This document shows, piece after piece, positions 7,405 through 17,128 of a stretch of 64,000 nt of DNA (the first letter of the stretch is position 1; each line of letters starts with the position of its first letter). The translations under genes and the position numbers were made by a program. Under the pieces are notes generated by a model. The model made no database searches and had not been told where the DNA came from. It saw only the letters and a program-made list of their open reading frames with translations. The stretch comes from Vibrio ruber DSM 16370 (GTDB lineage: Bacteria; Pseudomonadota; Gammaproteobacteria; Enterobacterales; Vibrionaceae). The stretch lies in assembly GCF_900163965.1 (NCBI RefSeq), contig NZ_FULE01000031.1:248001-312000 (forward strand), in the 5' to 3' direction.

Positions 7405-7725
7405 ATGAGAAAGAAATTATCTGCATTGTTGTTTTTATGTGCTACCAGTGCATTTTCTGTGAATGCAACCGAGACATTAATTACAGGGAAAGTGACAATT
7501 GTTGAGGCAACTTACATGCCGGGAAGTGTCACGTTCCAAATGAATGTTGGGACGTCACTCTGCCCAGCAGGAAAATGGCTACAATGGAGTAAAAATGAAG
7601 AAAATAATAAAGTGGTTTATTCGACATTGATGACAGCTCTTGTGAGTGGCAAAAAAATAAATTTCTATCTGGTCGATGGTGATAGTGGCTGCCATGGAAA
7701 ATTTATCCATCTCTTATCCAGCTAG
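7405..7725 (+). CDS. Small secreted protein, paralogue of the interrupted gene
   Basis: A 106-residue protein with a signal peptide ending SVNA (about residue 21). The mature part is about 85 residues, has two cysteines (CPAGKW and GCHGKF) and is probably a small disulfide-bonded beta-rich fold. It shares spacing and residues with the MITE-disrupted protein upstream: CxxxxxW, KxxYS and a late GxxC. I do not recognise a named family. The paralogues lie in tandem with separate upstream regions, and export to periplasm or medium is the only role that can be supported. Confidence 0.65.
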   Translation: MRKKLSALLFLCATSAFSVNATETLITGKVTIVEATYMPGSVTFQMNVGTSLCPAGKWLQWSKNEENNKVVYSTLMTALVSGKKINFYLVDGDSGCHGKFIHLLSS

Positions 7726-7843
7726 TTCAGTCGTTAAATAAACATGAATTTTTCTCATGCTCAGTTTGAGTAAATCTCTCTTTTCTCATGCGAAGAACCG
7801 AGTACGCTATGAATATGATTCAATAGCAACTTGAGAAAATATC

Positions 7844-9004
7844 ATGTCTTTATCTGTCCCCCCATTTCGTGCCGATGTTGTCGGCAGTTACCTTCGACCA
7901 AACTATCTTCATGACGCTCGCCGGCAGTTTGCTGCCGGCCAACTGACTCGGCAGCAGCTGACTGATGTTGAAGATCAAGCCATTACTGAACTTGTTGCTC
8001 ACCAGAAAGCCGCTGGTCTGCAAGTGATCACGGACGGTGAGTTCCGGCGGAGCTGGTGGCATCTTGATTTCATGTGGGGAATCAACGGGGTCGAAAAATC
8101 TGAGATTGAGCAAGGGTATCTTTTCGCTCAGGTTGAAACCCGTCCGGAAAGTATCCGTTTGACCGGGAAAATCAGTGGTGAACATCATCCTTTTCTGGCG
8201 CATTTTCGTTTTCTGATGCAATTTGCAGAAGAGGGGATTGTGCCGCGTCTGACGATTCCGGCTCCGGCCCAGTTTCTGAAAGAGCTGCAGCGTCCGTGTA
8301 ACCTGGAACAGACACAAGCCATCTACCCGAATGAAGCTGATTTACTCGATGATATTGTGCAGACTTATCAAACCTTCATTGAAGAATTATATGCATTGGG
8401 CTGTCGTAACTTACAGCTCGACGATTGTACGTGGGGGATGTTAACGGATCCTAAAATTGCTGCCAAAGCCTCGACACCGAAGGAAGCCACTTGTGGCTGT
8501 GGGGATTCTCATGACTTTGACCATGCTCAAAGTATCGCGTCGCTGACGGAGAAGTTATTGCTGGTGAATAACCGTGCACTGGCTAGTGCGCCAGCCGATC
8601 TGATTTTGACAACACATGTCTGTCGCGGCAATTACCGGTCAACTTGGGCGGCATCCGGTGGTTATGCGCCGATTGCGGATGTACTGTTTGCTAAAGAAAA
8701 TGTTTCCGCATTTTATCTGGAATTTGATACAGACCGCTCCGGTGATTTTTCACCGCTCGCCAAAGTACCGCAAGATAAGCAAGTTGTTCTTGGACTGGTG
8801 TCTTCTAAAACGGGTGAATTGGAAAGTAAAGATGAAGTGATTGCTCGTATTCATGAGGCTGCACAATATGTGCCTCTGGAAAATCTTTGTCTGAGCACGC
8901 AGTGCGGTTTTGCTTCAACTGAAGAAGGGAATGAACTGACCGATACACAGCAATGGCAGAAAATTGCTTTGGTGAGAGAGGTCGCCGAACAGGTATGGGG
9001 ATAG
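7844..9004 (+). CDS. MetE-like cobalamin-independent methyltransferase family protein
   Basis: A 386-residue protein related to the C-terminal catalytic half of cobalamin-independent methionine synthase (YxjG/YxjH-type, COG0620). The expected zinc-thiolate centre is visible: His258 and Cys260 in THVCRGN and Cys354 in STQCGF. Glu293 in YLEFDTD is a possible fourth ligand. The N-terminus has the typical DVVGSYLRP. It lacks the N-terminal domain of full MetE, so the methyl donor is uncertain; homologues act as methyltransferases to homocysteine or related thiols. A strong terminator follows, so it is monocistronic. Confidence 0.8.
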   Translation: MSLSVPPFRADVVGSYLRPNYLHDARRQFAAGQLTRQQLTDVEDQAITELVAHQKAAGLQVITDGEFRRSWWHLDFMWGINGVEKSEIEQGYLFAQVETRPESIRLTGKISGEHHPFLAHFRFLMQFAEEGIVPRLTIPAPAQFLKELQRPCNLEQTQAIYPNEADLLDDIVQTYQTFIEELYALGCRNLQLDDCTWGMLTDPKIAAKASTPKEATCGCGDSHDFDHAQSIASLTEKLLLVNNRALASAPADLILTTHVCRGNYRSTWAASGGYAPIADVLFAKENVSAFYLEFDTDRSGDFSPLAKVPQDKQVVLGLVSSKTGELESKDEVIARIHEAAQYVPLENLCLSTQCGFASTEEGNELTDTQQWQKIALVREVAEQVWG

Positions 9005-9042
9005 CTCAACATGGCATGATATAGTTGCGCTTAAAATAAGTT

Positions 9043-9080
9043 AAATAAAGAAGTTACCACTCAGTGGTGACTTCTTTATT
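9043..9080 (+). terminator. Rho-independent terminator of the MetE-like gene
   Basis: A long AT-rich stem runs from AATAAAGAAGTTACCACT (9044-9061) to AGTGGTGACTTCTTTATT (9063-9080) with one mismatch and a minimal loop. The A-rich and T-rich ends could work in both directions. Confidence 0.8.
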
Positions 9081-9159
9081 CATCAGACATTCTTGATTTC
9101 TTGCATCTATCCTGCACAATAGCGACCTGATTTCGGCAGTCGTTTGGCGTAGGATCTTC

Positions 9160-9738
9160 ATGTTACTCATCATTGATAATTATGATTCGTTTACTTACAA
9201 CCTGTATCAGTATTTCTGTGAACTGGGGGCGGAAGTCAACGTTGTCCGTAATGACCAGATTGATATTGCCGGAATTACTTCACTCAAACCTTCCCATCTG
9301 GTGATTTCTCCGGGTCCATGTACGCCAAATGAAGCGGGGATCTCTCTCGACGTTGTCAAACATTTCGCCGGTCAGCTTCCTCTGCTCGGGGTTTGTCTCG
9401 GTCATCAGGCCATTGCACAGGCTTTTGGAGCAAAGATTGTCCGTGCCAAACAAGTGATGCATGGTAAAGTCTCATCGATTTGTCACACTGGTCAGGGATT
9501 ATTTCATGGTTTAAATCATCCGTTAACGGTCACTCGTTATCACTCTTTAGTTGTAGAACGACAGAGCCTGCCTGATTGTTTTGAGATCACGGCCTGGACT
9601 GAAACGGCCGATGGTGATGTTGATGAGATCATGGGATATCAGCACCGAACTCTGGCCATTGATGCAGTTCAGTTTCATCCGGAATCGATCAAAACCGAGC
9701 AAGGACATGCGTTGCTGGCGAATTTCTTACGTCGCTGA
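9160..9738 (+). CDS. pabA: Aminodeoxychorismate synthase glutamine amidotransferase subunit
   Basis: A 192-residue class I glutamine amidotransferase that feeds ammonia to PabB for p-aminobenzoate and folate synthesis. It opens with [13 protein letters not shown]. The catalytic cysteine is Cys79 in GVCLGHQ, and the His-Glu pair is His173/Glu175 in FHPES. Oxyanion motif PGPCTP is present. The TrpG subunit of anthranilate synthase is a close relative, but no trp gene is nearby and pabA-argD adjacency is standard in gammaproteobacteria. Confidence 0.92.
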   Translation: MLLIIDNYDSFTYNLYQYFCELGAEVNVVRNDQIDIAGITSLKPSHLVISPGPCTPNEAGISLDVVKHFAGQLPLLGVCLGHQAIAQAFGAKIVRAKQVMHGKVSSICHTGQGLFHGLNHPLTVTRYHSLVVERQSLPDCFEITAWTETADGDVDEIMGYQHRTLAIDAVQFHPESIKTEQGHALLANFLRR

Positions 9739-9771
9739 GGGCGTATAGCGAGCCATTATTATTGTAACGCT

Positions 9772-9806
9772 TAAATAAAAAATCATTTTATTTGCATAAA
9801 TATACA
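9772..9806 (+). promoter_or_regulatory. Tandem ARG boxes (ArgR operator) upstream of argD
   Basis: Two 14-base sequences, TAAATAAAAAATCA (9772-9785) and TGCATAAATATACA (9793-9806), each differ at two positions from the ARG-box core TGAATWWWWATTCA. Their starts are exactly 21 bases apart, the known spacing of paired ARG boxes bound by one ArgR hexamer. The position, about 200 bases before argD, fits arginine control of the argD-astA genes. Confidence 0.75.
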
Positions 9807-10000
9807 TTTAAGATAACTTGTGACAGAATCATCTGACAAGTGTCAGTGTGAATGATATTGTCTAGTAGCAATCGTATTGTCTACTGACATTAAGTGAATC
9901 GTATCTTCAACCACCGAAAAACAGTCAAAATGAACCGATCATCTATACTGGTGAGTATTCGGGTGGGTGGTTGAGGTTCACGAGCAAAGAGGGAGTGTGA

Positions 10001-11212
<1,212 letters not shown>

Positions 11213-11306
11213 TTGAAAATTTTAGCTCAGGTTCGCCATGATCCTGAGCTATGCTTATAGTCAGACTGGTTTCATTTCGAACTCAGGGGTTCAGGGAGAG
11301 ACATCC

Positions 11307-12329
11307 ATGCTTGTGGTTCGTCCCATTGCAATGACTGACTATAATGCGCTCTATCATTGTGCGATAGAATCTGGTTATGGCTTTACATCACTGCCTGTCA
11401 ATGAGGCGCTGTTATCTCATCGTATTGAACATTCAGAAGCGAGTTTTGCCAAGGCAGATGTTCAGTCACCAACTGATGAGAGTTACCTGATGGTCGGGGT
11501 TGATAGCGAAAGCGGCCGGATTGCCGGTACGACTGCAATTGAGGCCTACGTCGGGTGGGATACGCCGTCTTACTCTTATCATATCAGTACCATGCTTCAC
11601 TCTTCCCGTCGTTTGGGGGTGAACAAAATCGTTAAATTACTGACACTGGGTAATAACTATACCGGGTGTTCAGAGTTATGTACGTTGTTCCTCTTGCCCG
11701 AGTTTCGTTCCGGCCTCAACGGACGTCTGATGTCAAAGTGCCGTTTTCTGATGTTGGCGGAACACCGGGAGCGTTTTGCTCAGACCATTATTGCTGAAAT
11801 GAGGGGGGTCTCAGATGAACAGGGAAACTCTCCGTTCTGGCAGTGGTTGCAGGAACATTTTTTCTCCATCGATTTTTCTCTGGCGGATTATTTGACGGGC
11901 TCAGGCCATAAAGGATTTATTGCGGAACTGATGCCCAAATTACCGATTTATATCAATTTGCTCAGTCCTGAAGCCCAAGCTGTGATCGGGAAGGTACATG
12001 ACAAGACCAAACCTGCTTTAAAATTATTGGAAGAAGAAGGGTTCACCTGTCGTAACTATGTCGATATTTTTGATGCAGGTCCGACGGTTGAATGTGATTT
12101 ACGCCATATAGAATCGGTCAGGCATTCTGTCTCTGCCACCGTTAAAGTCGCGCAACATCACAGCCAACAAAAAGTCATACTCAGCAATACCTCATTTGAA
12201 TTTTTCCGGGCGACGGTTGCCGAAGTCGATTTCCGTCCGGAATCTGAGACTGTGATCGTGACGCCTGAAGTGGCTCAGGCTTTGTTGATTCAGTCTGGTG
12301 ATCGGGTTCGTTTTCTGGTGATTCGTTAA
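11307..12329 (+). CDS. astA: Arginine N-succinyltransferase
   Basis: A 340-residue enzyme, first step of the arginine succinyltransferase (AST) degradation pathway. It begins MLVVRPIAMTDYNALYHCA as in the family. The start at 11307 is preceded by AGGGAG; an upstream in-frame start at 11238 would add an unconserved leader. Length and the two-lobed GNAT-like layout match AstA. It follows argD by 94 bases and probably shares its ArgR-controlled transcript. The usual next gene, astD, is absent. Confidence 0.92.
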   Translation: MLVVRPIAMTDYNALYHCAIESGYGFTSLPVNEALLSHRIEHSEASFAKADVQSPTDESYLMVGVDSESGRIAGTTAIEAYVGWDTPSYSYHISTMLHSSRRLGVNKIVKLLTLGNNYTGCSELCTLFLLPEFRSGLNGRLMSKCRFLMLAEHRERFAQTIIAEMRGVSDEQGNSPFWQWLQEHFFSIDFSLADYLTGSGHKGFIAELMPKLPIYINLLSPEAQAVIGKVHDKTKPALKLLEEEGFTCRNYVDIFDAGPTVECDLRHIESVRHSVSATVKVAQHHSQQKVILSNTSFEFFRATVAEVDFRPESETVIVTPEVAQALLIQSGDRVRFLVIR

Positions 12330-12356
12330 TCTCCGAAAGCCGGAAACAGGAATGCG

Positions 12357-12377
12357 ATGACTGCCCAAGATGATTGA
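12357..12377 (+). other. Six-codon ORF where astD would be expected
   Basis: An AGGA site, a five-base gap, then ATG and five codons (MTAQDD) to TGA lie between astA and the DUF1338 gene. In Vibrio cholerae astD sits at this spot. The mini-ORF could be the fused ends of an astD removed by in-frame deletion, but six codons are too few to prove this. Confidence 0.3.
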
Positions 12378-12393
12378 TAAAGAAGGAGGCGCT

Positions 12394-13188
12394 ATGACGC
12401 CGGACTCATTGTTTGCCGCATTATGGCAAGATTATACAACCAGACTCTGTCCATCAGCACATCAGATTCATCAGCTACTACAAGAAGATGAGCCGTTAAG
12501 TAATGACCATATTGCGTTGCGGACGTTTAATTTGTCGCCGGTGAACCTTGAAGTGATGGCGAAGCCATTTGTTCGGCTGGGATATGTGTCTAAAGGGCAC
12601 TATCAGTTTGAACAAAAAAAGTTAGCTGCGCAGCACTTTGAACACCCTGATCCTAAGTTACCCAAAGTCTTTATCAGTGAGTTGGAAGTTGAACGTTGTT
12701 CCGGATCTGTGCAAAAGATTGTGAAAAGTTTAGTTTCCCACGTCAAACCTGAAATGGTTGCAGATGCCGATTTTCTTTATGGTGGCCGCTTATGGCCGGT
12801 TTCACTCGAGCAGTATTATCTGTTAGCTGAAGAAAGTGAGTATGCCGCCTGGGTCGCTGCTCATGGCTATGGCGCAAACCACTTTACAGTGAGTGTCAAC
12901 CAGTTGGCCCGATTTAATCAGGTTGCAGAGATCAACGCTTATCTGGACGAACATGGCTTTGTGATCAATTCATCTGGTGGTGAAGTGAAGGGATCACCTG
13001 AGTTATTTTTGGAGCAATCATCGACCATGGCTGATCGGGTCGTGGTTGAATTTGATGAAGCAGAGTTGTTGGTACCCGGTGGTTTTTATGAATTTGCCAA
13101 ACGTTATCCGATGGCCAATGGCAAGTTGTATCCCGGATTTGTCGAAGCTTCTGCGGACAAAATTTTTGAAAGTACCAATGATCAGTAA
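12394..13188 (+). CDS. DUF1338 family protein (2-oxoadipate dioxygenase/decarboxylase-like)
   Basis: A 264-residue protein of the DUF1338 family, whose HglS-type members are Fe(II) dioxygenase/decarboxylases. Probable metal ligands are the His in NDHIALRTF near the N-terminus, the His in GANHFTVS and a Glu near the C-terminus (FYEFAKRY). The start at 12394 has a strong AAGGAGG; an in-frame ATG at 12370 lacks one. Its place downstream of astA is conserved in vibrios. The substrate in this organism is unknown. A 12-base direct repeat (CCAATGATCAGT at 13175 and 13193) overlaps the stop. Confidence 0.8.
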   Translation: MTPDSLFAALWQDYTTRLCPSAHQIHQLLQEDEPLSNDHIALRTFNLSPVNLEVMAKPFVRLGYVSKGHYQFEQKKLAAQHFEHPDPKLPKVFISELEVERCSGSVQKIVKSLVSHVKPEMVADADFLYGGRLWPVSLEQYYLLAEESEYAAWVAAHGYGANHFTVSVNQLARFNQVAEINAYLDEHGFVINSSGGEVKGSPELFLEQSSTMADRVVVEFDEAELLVPGGFYEFAKRYPMANGKLYPGFVEASADKIFESTNDQ

Positions 13189-13231
13189 AATGCCAATGAT
13201 CAGTGATGTTTCATGCTCAAGCGTAGTCAAT

Positions 13232-13261
13232 AAAAGAGCCATCGCGAAGATGGCTCTTTTG
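13232..13261. terminator. Bidirectional terminator between the DUF1338 gene and crp
   Basis: AAAAGAGCCATC / GATGGCTCTTTT with a five-base loop has A and T runs on both sides and separates two convergent genes. Confidence 0.9.
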
Positions 13262-13281
13262 TCGATTCAGGCAGGAAGAAA

Positions 13282-13914
13282 TTATCTTGTACCGTAAACG
13301 ACGATTGTTTTTCCGTGGGCAGAAATAAGGTTCTGCTCTTCGAGCATTTTCAAAATGCGGCCAACGGTTTCGCGCGAACAGCCGACAATCTGGCCGATCT
13401 CCTGACGGGTAATCTTGATTTGCATTCCGTCCGGATGCGTCATTGCATCGGGTTGTTTTGCCAGATTCAACAGCGTCTGTGCAATTCGACCAGTAACATC
13501 CAGAAAAGCCAGATCACCGACTTTCTGGCTGGTGACTTGAAGGCGACTTGCCATCTGTCCTGCCAGACGCATCAAAATGTCTGGATTGACCTGAATTAAC
13601 TGACGGAACTTTTTGAAGGAAATTTCTGCAACTTCGCAGGGAGATTTCGCTCTGACCCAAGCTGTTCGTTCCTGACCTTCTTCGAATAAACCAAGTTCAC
13701 CGATGAAGTCACCCTGATTGAGGTAAGAAAGGATCATTTCTTTCCCTTCTTCATCCTTGATCAGAACAGCAACAGATCCCTTCACGATGTAATAAAGCGT
13801 TTCCGCTTTTTCGCCTGCATGAATCAGCGTACTCTTTGAAGGGTATTTATGTATGTGACAATGTGAAAGAAACCACTCTAATGTTGGATCGGTTTGAGGT
13901 TTACCTAGAACCAT
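13282..13914 (-). CDS. crp: cAMP receptor protein (global regulator CRP)
   Basis: A 210-residue cAMP-binding activator, nearly identical in sequence to enterobacterial CRP. It starts [20 protein letters not shown]. The cyclic-nucleotide pocket shows [18 protein letters not shown], and the C-terminal helix-turn-helix has [11 protein letters not shown], the arginines and glutamate that read TGTGA. The start at 13914 is chosen by family length; the frame stays open to 13998 without a supporting site. In vibrios CRP also governs competence, biofilm and quorum sensing. It ends at a shared convergent terminator. Confidence 0.97.
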   Translation of the reverse strand: MVLGKPQTDPTLEWFLSHCHIHKYPSKSTLIHAGEKAETLYYIVKGSVAVLIKDEEGKEMILSYLNQGDFIGELGLFEEGQERTAWVRAKSPCEVAEISFKKFRQLIQVNPDILMRLAGQMASRLQVTSQKVGDLAFLDVTGRIAQTLLNLAKQPDAMTHPDGMQIKITRQEIGQIVGCSRETVGRILKMLEEQNLISAHGKTIVVYGTR

Positions 13915-13973
13915 AATATCTCTCTTCCTCTGCAGGGTAGCTTGCTGCTTTCCATGTTTTCGCGAAGCTTTTG

Positions 13974-14000
13974 AACTGAACATGTTCAAACTGAACATGT
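13974..14000. promoter_or_regulatory. Perfect inverted repeat and 12-bp direct repeat upstream of crp
   Basis: CATGTTCAAACTGAACATG (13981-13999) is a perfect 8+3+8 inverted repeat. AACTGAACATGT also occurs twice as a direct repeat (13974-13985 and 13989-14000). The site lies 60-86 bases upstream of the crp start, inside the likely promoter or 5' leader. It does not match a CRP site, so another regulator is implied if it is an operator. Confidence 0.45.
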
Positions 14001-14197
14001 CTCGGAACTAAACACTTAGCATAAAAGCACTTGAGAAAGCCTGCAAGTTGTCTTCTGTTTCGGTATCAAATAGTATCCTTTTTCTTACACAATTTCTTGA
14101 CTTTAATCGTGTCATGACCGTGATTTTGTACGCAAAAACGTGCGCATGGTCACGGTATCGGAACTAAAAGAGCTCGATTCGTGTCACTGATGGGGGA

Positions 14198-15067
14198 TTA
14201 ACCAATTTTTCCTGTTTCTATCAACTGCTGAAGAATCGGACGGACAATCAACTCCATGGCAAAACTCATTTTCCCACCGGGGACGACAATGGTGTTATGA
14301 CATGACATAAACGAGCCGTCAATCATTGCCAATAGGTAAGGGAAATCGACTTTTTTGATACCGAGTAAACGGATGACGACAAAGCTTTCATCCAAACTTG
14401 GAATCCCTTTTGCACTCAGTGGATTGGATGTATCTACTGTCGGAACTCGCTGAAAGTTAATATGTGTCCGAGAAAATTGCGGCGTAATGTAATTTAAGTA
14501 ATCATCCATGGAGCGAACGATCGAATCCATTACGGCTTCTCTGGAATGTCCTCTGTCCCGGGTGTCCCGGACATATTTCTGGATCCACTCCAGATTAACA
14601 ATCGGCACCATCCCAATAAGAAAATCAACATGCTGGGACACATTGGTTTCACCATCAACGACACCACCGTGGAGCCCTTCATAAAAAAGCACGTTGGTAT
14701 CATTAGGGAGATCCTGCCACGGCGTGAAGGTTCCCGGCATTTGGTTATAGGGAACCGCTTCATCAAATGTATGCAGATAACGGCGAATTTTCCCTGTGCC
14801 GGTACGGCCATATTCCCGGAAAAATTCTTCCAAAGCGGAAAAATCATTCGCTTGTGGGCCAAAATAACTGATATGACGGCCCTGTTCTCTGGCCTTACGG
14901 ATTTCGACATCCATCTCCGGTCTGGTGAAACGGTGGAAACTGTCCCCTTCAACCCAAGCCGGCTTAATCCGCATCATATTAAACATTTTGCGAAACGCTT
15001 CGGAAGTCGTTGTTGTTCCGGCGCCTGAAGAGCCGGTTACTGCGATAATCGGATGTTTTGCTGACAT
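14198..15067 (-). CDS. prkB: Phosphoribulokinase-family protein PrkB
   Basis: A 289-residue P-loop kinase (GSSGAGTTTTSEAF near the N-terminus) of the PRK/uridine kinase superfamily. Its phosphoribulokinase label is by homology, and without a Calvin cycle the true substrate is unclear. The typical SFHRFTRPEMD and GLHGGVV segments are present. The ATG at 15067 is preceded by AAGG and matches the family start; the frame extends 37 codons further without support. It lies beside crp and yheU, as in Escherichia and Vibrio. Confidence 0.9.
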   Translation of the reverse strand: MSAKHPIIAVTGSSGAGTTTTSEAFRKMFNMMRIKPAWVEGDSFHRFTRPEMDVEIRKAREQGRHISYFGPQANDFSALEEFFREYGRTGTGKIRRYLHTFDEAVPYNQMPGTFTPWQDLPNDTNVLFYEGLHGGVVDGETNVSQHVDFLIGMVPIVNLEWIQKYVRDTRDRGHSREAVMDSIVRSMDDYLNYITPQFSRTHINFQRVPTVDTSNPLSAKGIPSLDESFVVIRLLGIKKVDFPYLLAMIDGSFMSCHNTIVVPGGKMSFAMELIVRPILQQLIETGKIG

Positions 15068-15186
15068 GACATACCTTGTCTTATCATTCCTTGTCGTGCA
15101 CTCAATCAACCGATTCCCCGGAGAAAACCGAGAAATCGATTTCACTATATCATGGAAATTAGTGCTGTCATCGGACAATTCATGAA

Positions 15187-15399
15187 TTAACGATATCTGT
15201 TTTGTTGAATATCTACAGATTCGTGAAGCTCGGAATACACGATAACTGCTTCTCCGGATTGAATCTGTTGTTTGACCTGAGCGACCTTCTCTTCAAGAGA
15301 AATTTCATGCTCACCGTAGTCGGTTCCTTCCCGGAAAATAAATTCTCGGATCAGGTTGTCGAGTGTGTCCGGTTCGAGTGTTTGCCAAGGAATAATCAT
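15187..15399 (-). CDS. yheU: YheU family protein (UPF0270)
   Basis: A 70-residue acidic cytoplasmic protein beginning [20 protein letters not shown], the conserved opening of the family. The function is unknown. An AAGG site precedes the ATG. It lies between prkB and yheT on the same strand, the order also seen in E. coli, suggesting cotranscription with prkB, whose start is 119 bases downstream. Confidence 0.9.
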   Translation of the reverse strand: MIIPWQTLEPDTLDNLIREFIFREGTDYGEHEISLEEKVAQVKQQIQSGEAVIVYSELHESVDIQQNRYR

Positions 15400-15555
15400 A
15401 ATGATGACCTTCTATACGATCACTCTGGGATGAATGAATTGCGTGTATATTAGCGGATTTTGCACGATGTTGCTCAATAATCATGATTTGTCACGCAAAC
15501 ATAGAGCATGTTTGAGGTGTGGTTATGGTCATGGTTATGCTTATGGAGACGAGAT

Positions 15556-15582
15556 GAACACTCATCCGCTCGATGAGTGTTC
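15556..15582 (-). terminator. Hairpin after yheT
   Basis: GAACACTCATC / GATGAGTGTTC with a five-base loop lies about 20 bases past the yheT stop on the minus strand. No T run follows, so this may be a weak terminator. Confidence 0.4.
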
Positions 15583-15603
15583 TCAATCGTTGTTGGGTCA
15601 GGT

Positions 15604-16611
15604 TTAATTGTTGTTGGGTGACGAGTTGGGTGACTGTGCCCGATAATAGCGGGGCAGAGCCTCTTCTAGCCAGAAACGTGGTTTGGAGATGGTGCCACTC
15701 AAAAAGCCGACATGCCCGCCGTGTTGCAGTAATTGATAATCTATCGTTTTTGGTAATGGCCGGGTCGGAATGACGGCATCGGTCATGAATGGATCGTCTT
15801 GTGCGTGTAAAATCAGCGTTGGCAGACGGATTTGCCCGAGTTTAGAGATCGCTGAACAGCGTTGATAGTAGTCCTGTGCGTTGTTAAATCCGTGCAGGGG
15901 AGCCGTAATCAGATCATCGAATTGCTGCAATGTTTTCAACTGCCTGATCGAAGGTTGTGAAAGAGGAATCGCTTGTTGCAGCGTTTCGAATTTACGATAG
16001 GCATTTTGCTTGAGTGACCGGAGCAGGTAAGCCTGATAGATGCGTGAGAAACCACGATTAATCCGGCCTGAGCTGTCACTTAAGTCAAAAGGCGCAGAGA
16101 TTATCGTGGCATTATCAACCAGCGGATCGTCAGCAAATTCAACCAAATAATTTGCCAGCATGTTACCGCCAAGCGAGACACCGGTGACCATTTTATAATT
16201 TGACGGGAAACGTTGCTGAATGTGCGTCAGAAAATGGCGTGGATCGCTGGTTTCACCAGAATGATAAGCACGCGCCTGCCGGTTTGGCTGACCGTCACAT
16301 CCACGAAAATGCATCATGACGCTCAGCCAGCCTTGCTGCGCGAAAGCGTGCATCAAACCGTTGGCATAGGGGCTATGAAAGCTTCCCTCAAGACCATGAA
16401 AGAGAATAAACAGAGGTTTTGTCTGCACATCGGGTTGATTGGGATCTTCACTCCAGGCCAGACTCAAAACGTCATCATCCGGTGTGGTCAGGGTTTCCCA
16501 ATGTGGTGAAAATAAAGGATGGCGCCGAGCCCATCTGGGTAACAGTGTCTGAATATGTGGTGCTGCAGCGCCTGACGCAGGCTGAAATGGTAGTAGTGTG
16601 GTCTTATTCAT
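15604..16611 (-). CDS. yheT: YheT family alpha/beta hydrolase
   Basis: A 335-residue alpha/beta hydrolase of the AB-hydrolase 4 group, related to esterases that act on medium-chain esters. Visible elements are the oxyanion HGLEGS, the nucleophile elbow TGVSLGGNMLANY, the acid in AQDDPFM and the base histidine in HGGHVGF. The start at 16611 matches the family; upstream codons in frame are unsupported. It follows the TIGR02444 gene by 34 bases on the same strand, so they are probably cotranscribed. The natural substrate is unknown. Confidence 0.9.
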   Translation of the reverse strand: MNKTTLLPFQPASGAAAPHIQTLLPRWARRHPLFSPHWETLTTPDDDVLSLAWSEDPNQPDVQTKPLFILFHGLEGSFHSPYANGLMHAFAQQGWLSVMMHFRGCDGQPNRQARAYHSGETSDPRHFLTHIQQRFPSNYKMVTGVSLGGNMLANYLVEFADDPLVDNATIISAPFDLSDSSGRINRGFSRIYQAYLLRSLKQNAYRKFETLQQAIPLSQPSIRQLKTLQQFDDLITAPLHGFNNAQDYYQRCSAISKLGQIRLPTLILHAQDDPFMTDAVIPTRPLPKTIDYQLLQHGGHVGFLSGTISKPRFWLEEALPRYYRAQSPNSSPNNN

Positions 16612-16645
16612 GGTTTGTGGGGTATTTCTCACCGCGCTGTTTCCC

Positions 16646-17128
16646 TTATTTTTTGACTGGTGTGGTTGAAAATGACGCGGGTTTCGCAAAGATCTTGGCA
16701 AGATGATCGGCTGTCAGCGCTTTGCAGTAACGCTGGGTCATTAATTGTGAGCCGCTGGGCTGCAACTTGAGCTGATTAATACAATCCACCAAATCGGATT
16801 GTTGCTGTTTTTCCAGTTGTAGCTCAAATTGAAGTGATTCACGATAGAGCGTATCCGGCAGATGTGTTTTGAGTTTTCTGCGTAACTCTCGATAGCTATT
16901 GAGCAGCCCTTCAGTGGCACTGATACAGGTCATCACACGATGCCAGTCTTGTGGCCCGATGCTGAGCTGCTGTTCATCGAGCCATTTCAAAAGCAAAAGT
17001 AAATTGACGTTACCGTGGTAGTTGTTTTGGAGGCTGAGACAGGCTTCTTTGACTTCCCGGACACTGTAATATTGCAAACTAAATTGCCAGAGTCGTTCCA
17101 GTGTCAGGGAAATCGGTGTCTGAATCAT
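16646..17128 (-). CDS. TIGR02444 family protein (DUF2390)
   Basis: A 160-residue protein, mostly alpha-helical by sequence, with no catalytic motif visible. It matches the TIGR02444 family (LERLWQFSLQYYS near the start, VNLLLLLKWLD). Its ATG overlaps the stop of yheS by four bases (ATGA), which fixes the start and implies translational coupling. Function unknown; it is regularly found beside yheS in gammaproteobacteria. Confidence 0.8.
   Translation of the reverse strand: MIQTPISLTLERLWQFSLQYYSVREVKEACLSLQNNYHGNVNLLLLLKWLDEQQLSIGPQDWHRVMTCISATEGLLNSYRELRRKLKTHLPDTLYRESLQFELQLEKQQQSDLVDCINQLKLQPSGSQLMTQRYCKALTADHLAKIFAKPASFSTTPVKK

Noticed and set aside
13175..13204. Duplicated CCAATGATCAGT across the stop of the DUF1338 gene
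   Set aside because: A 12-base tandem duplication with 6 bases between; no function suggested beyond a small slippage event.
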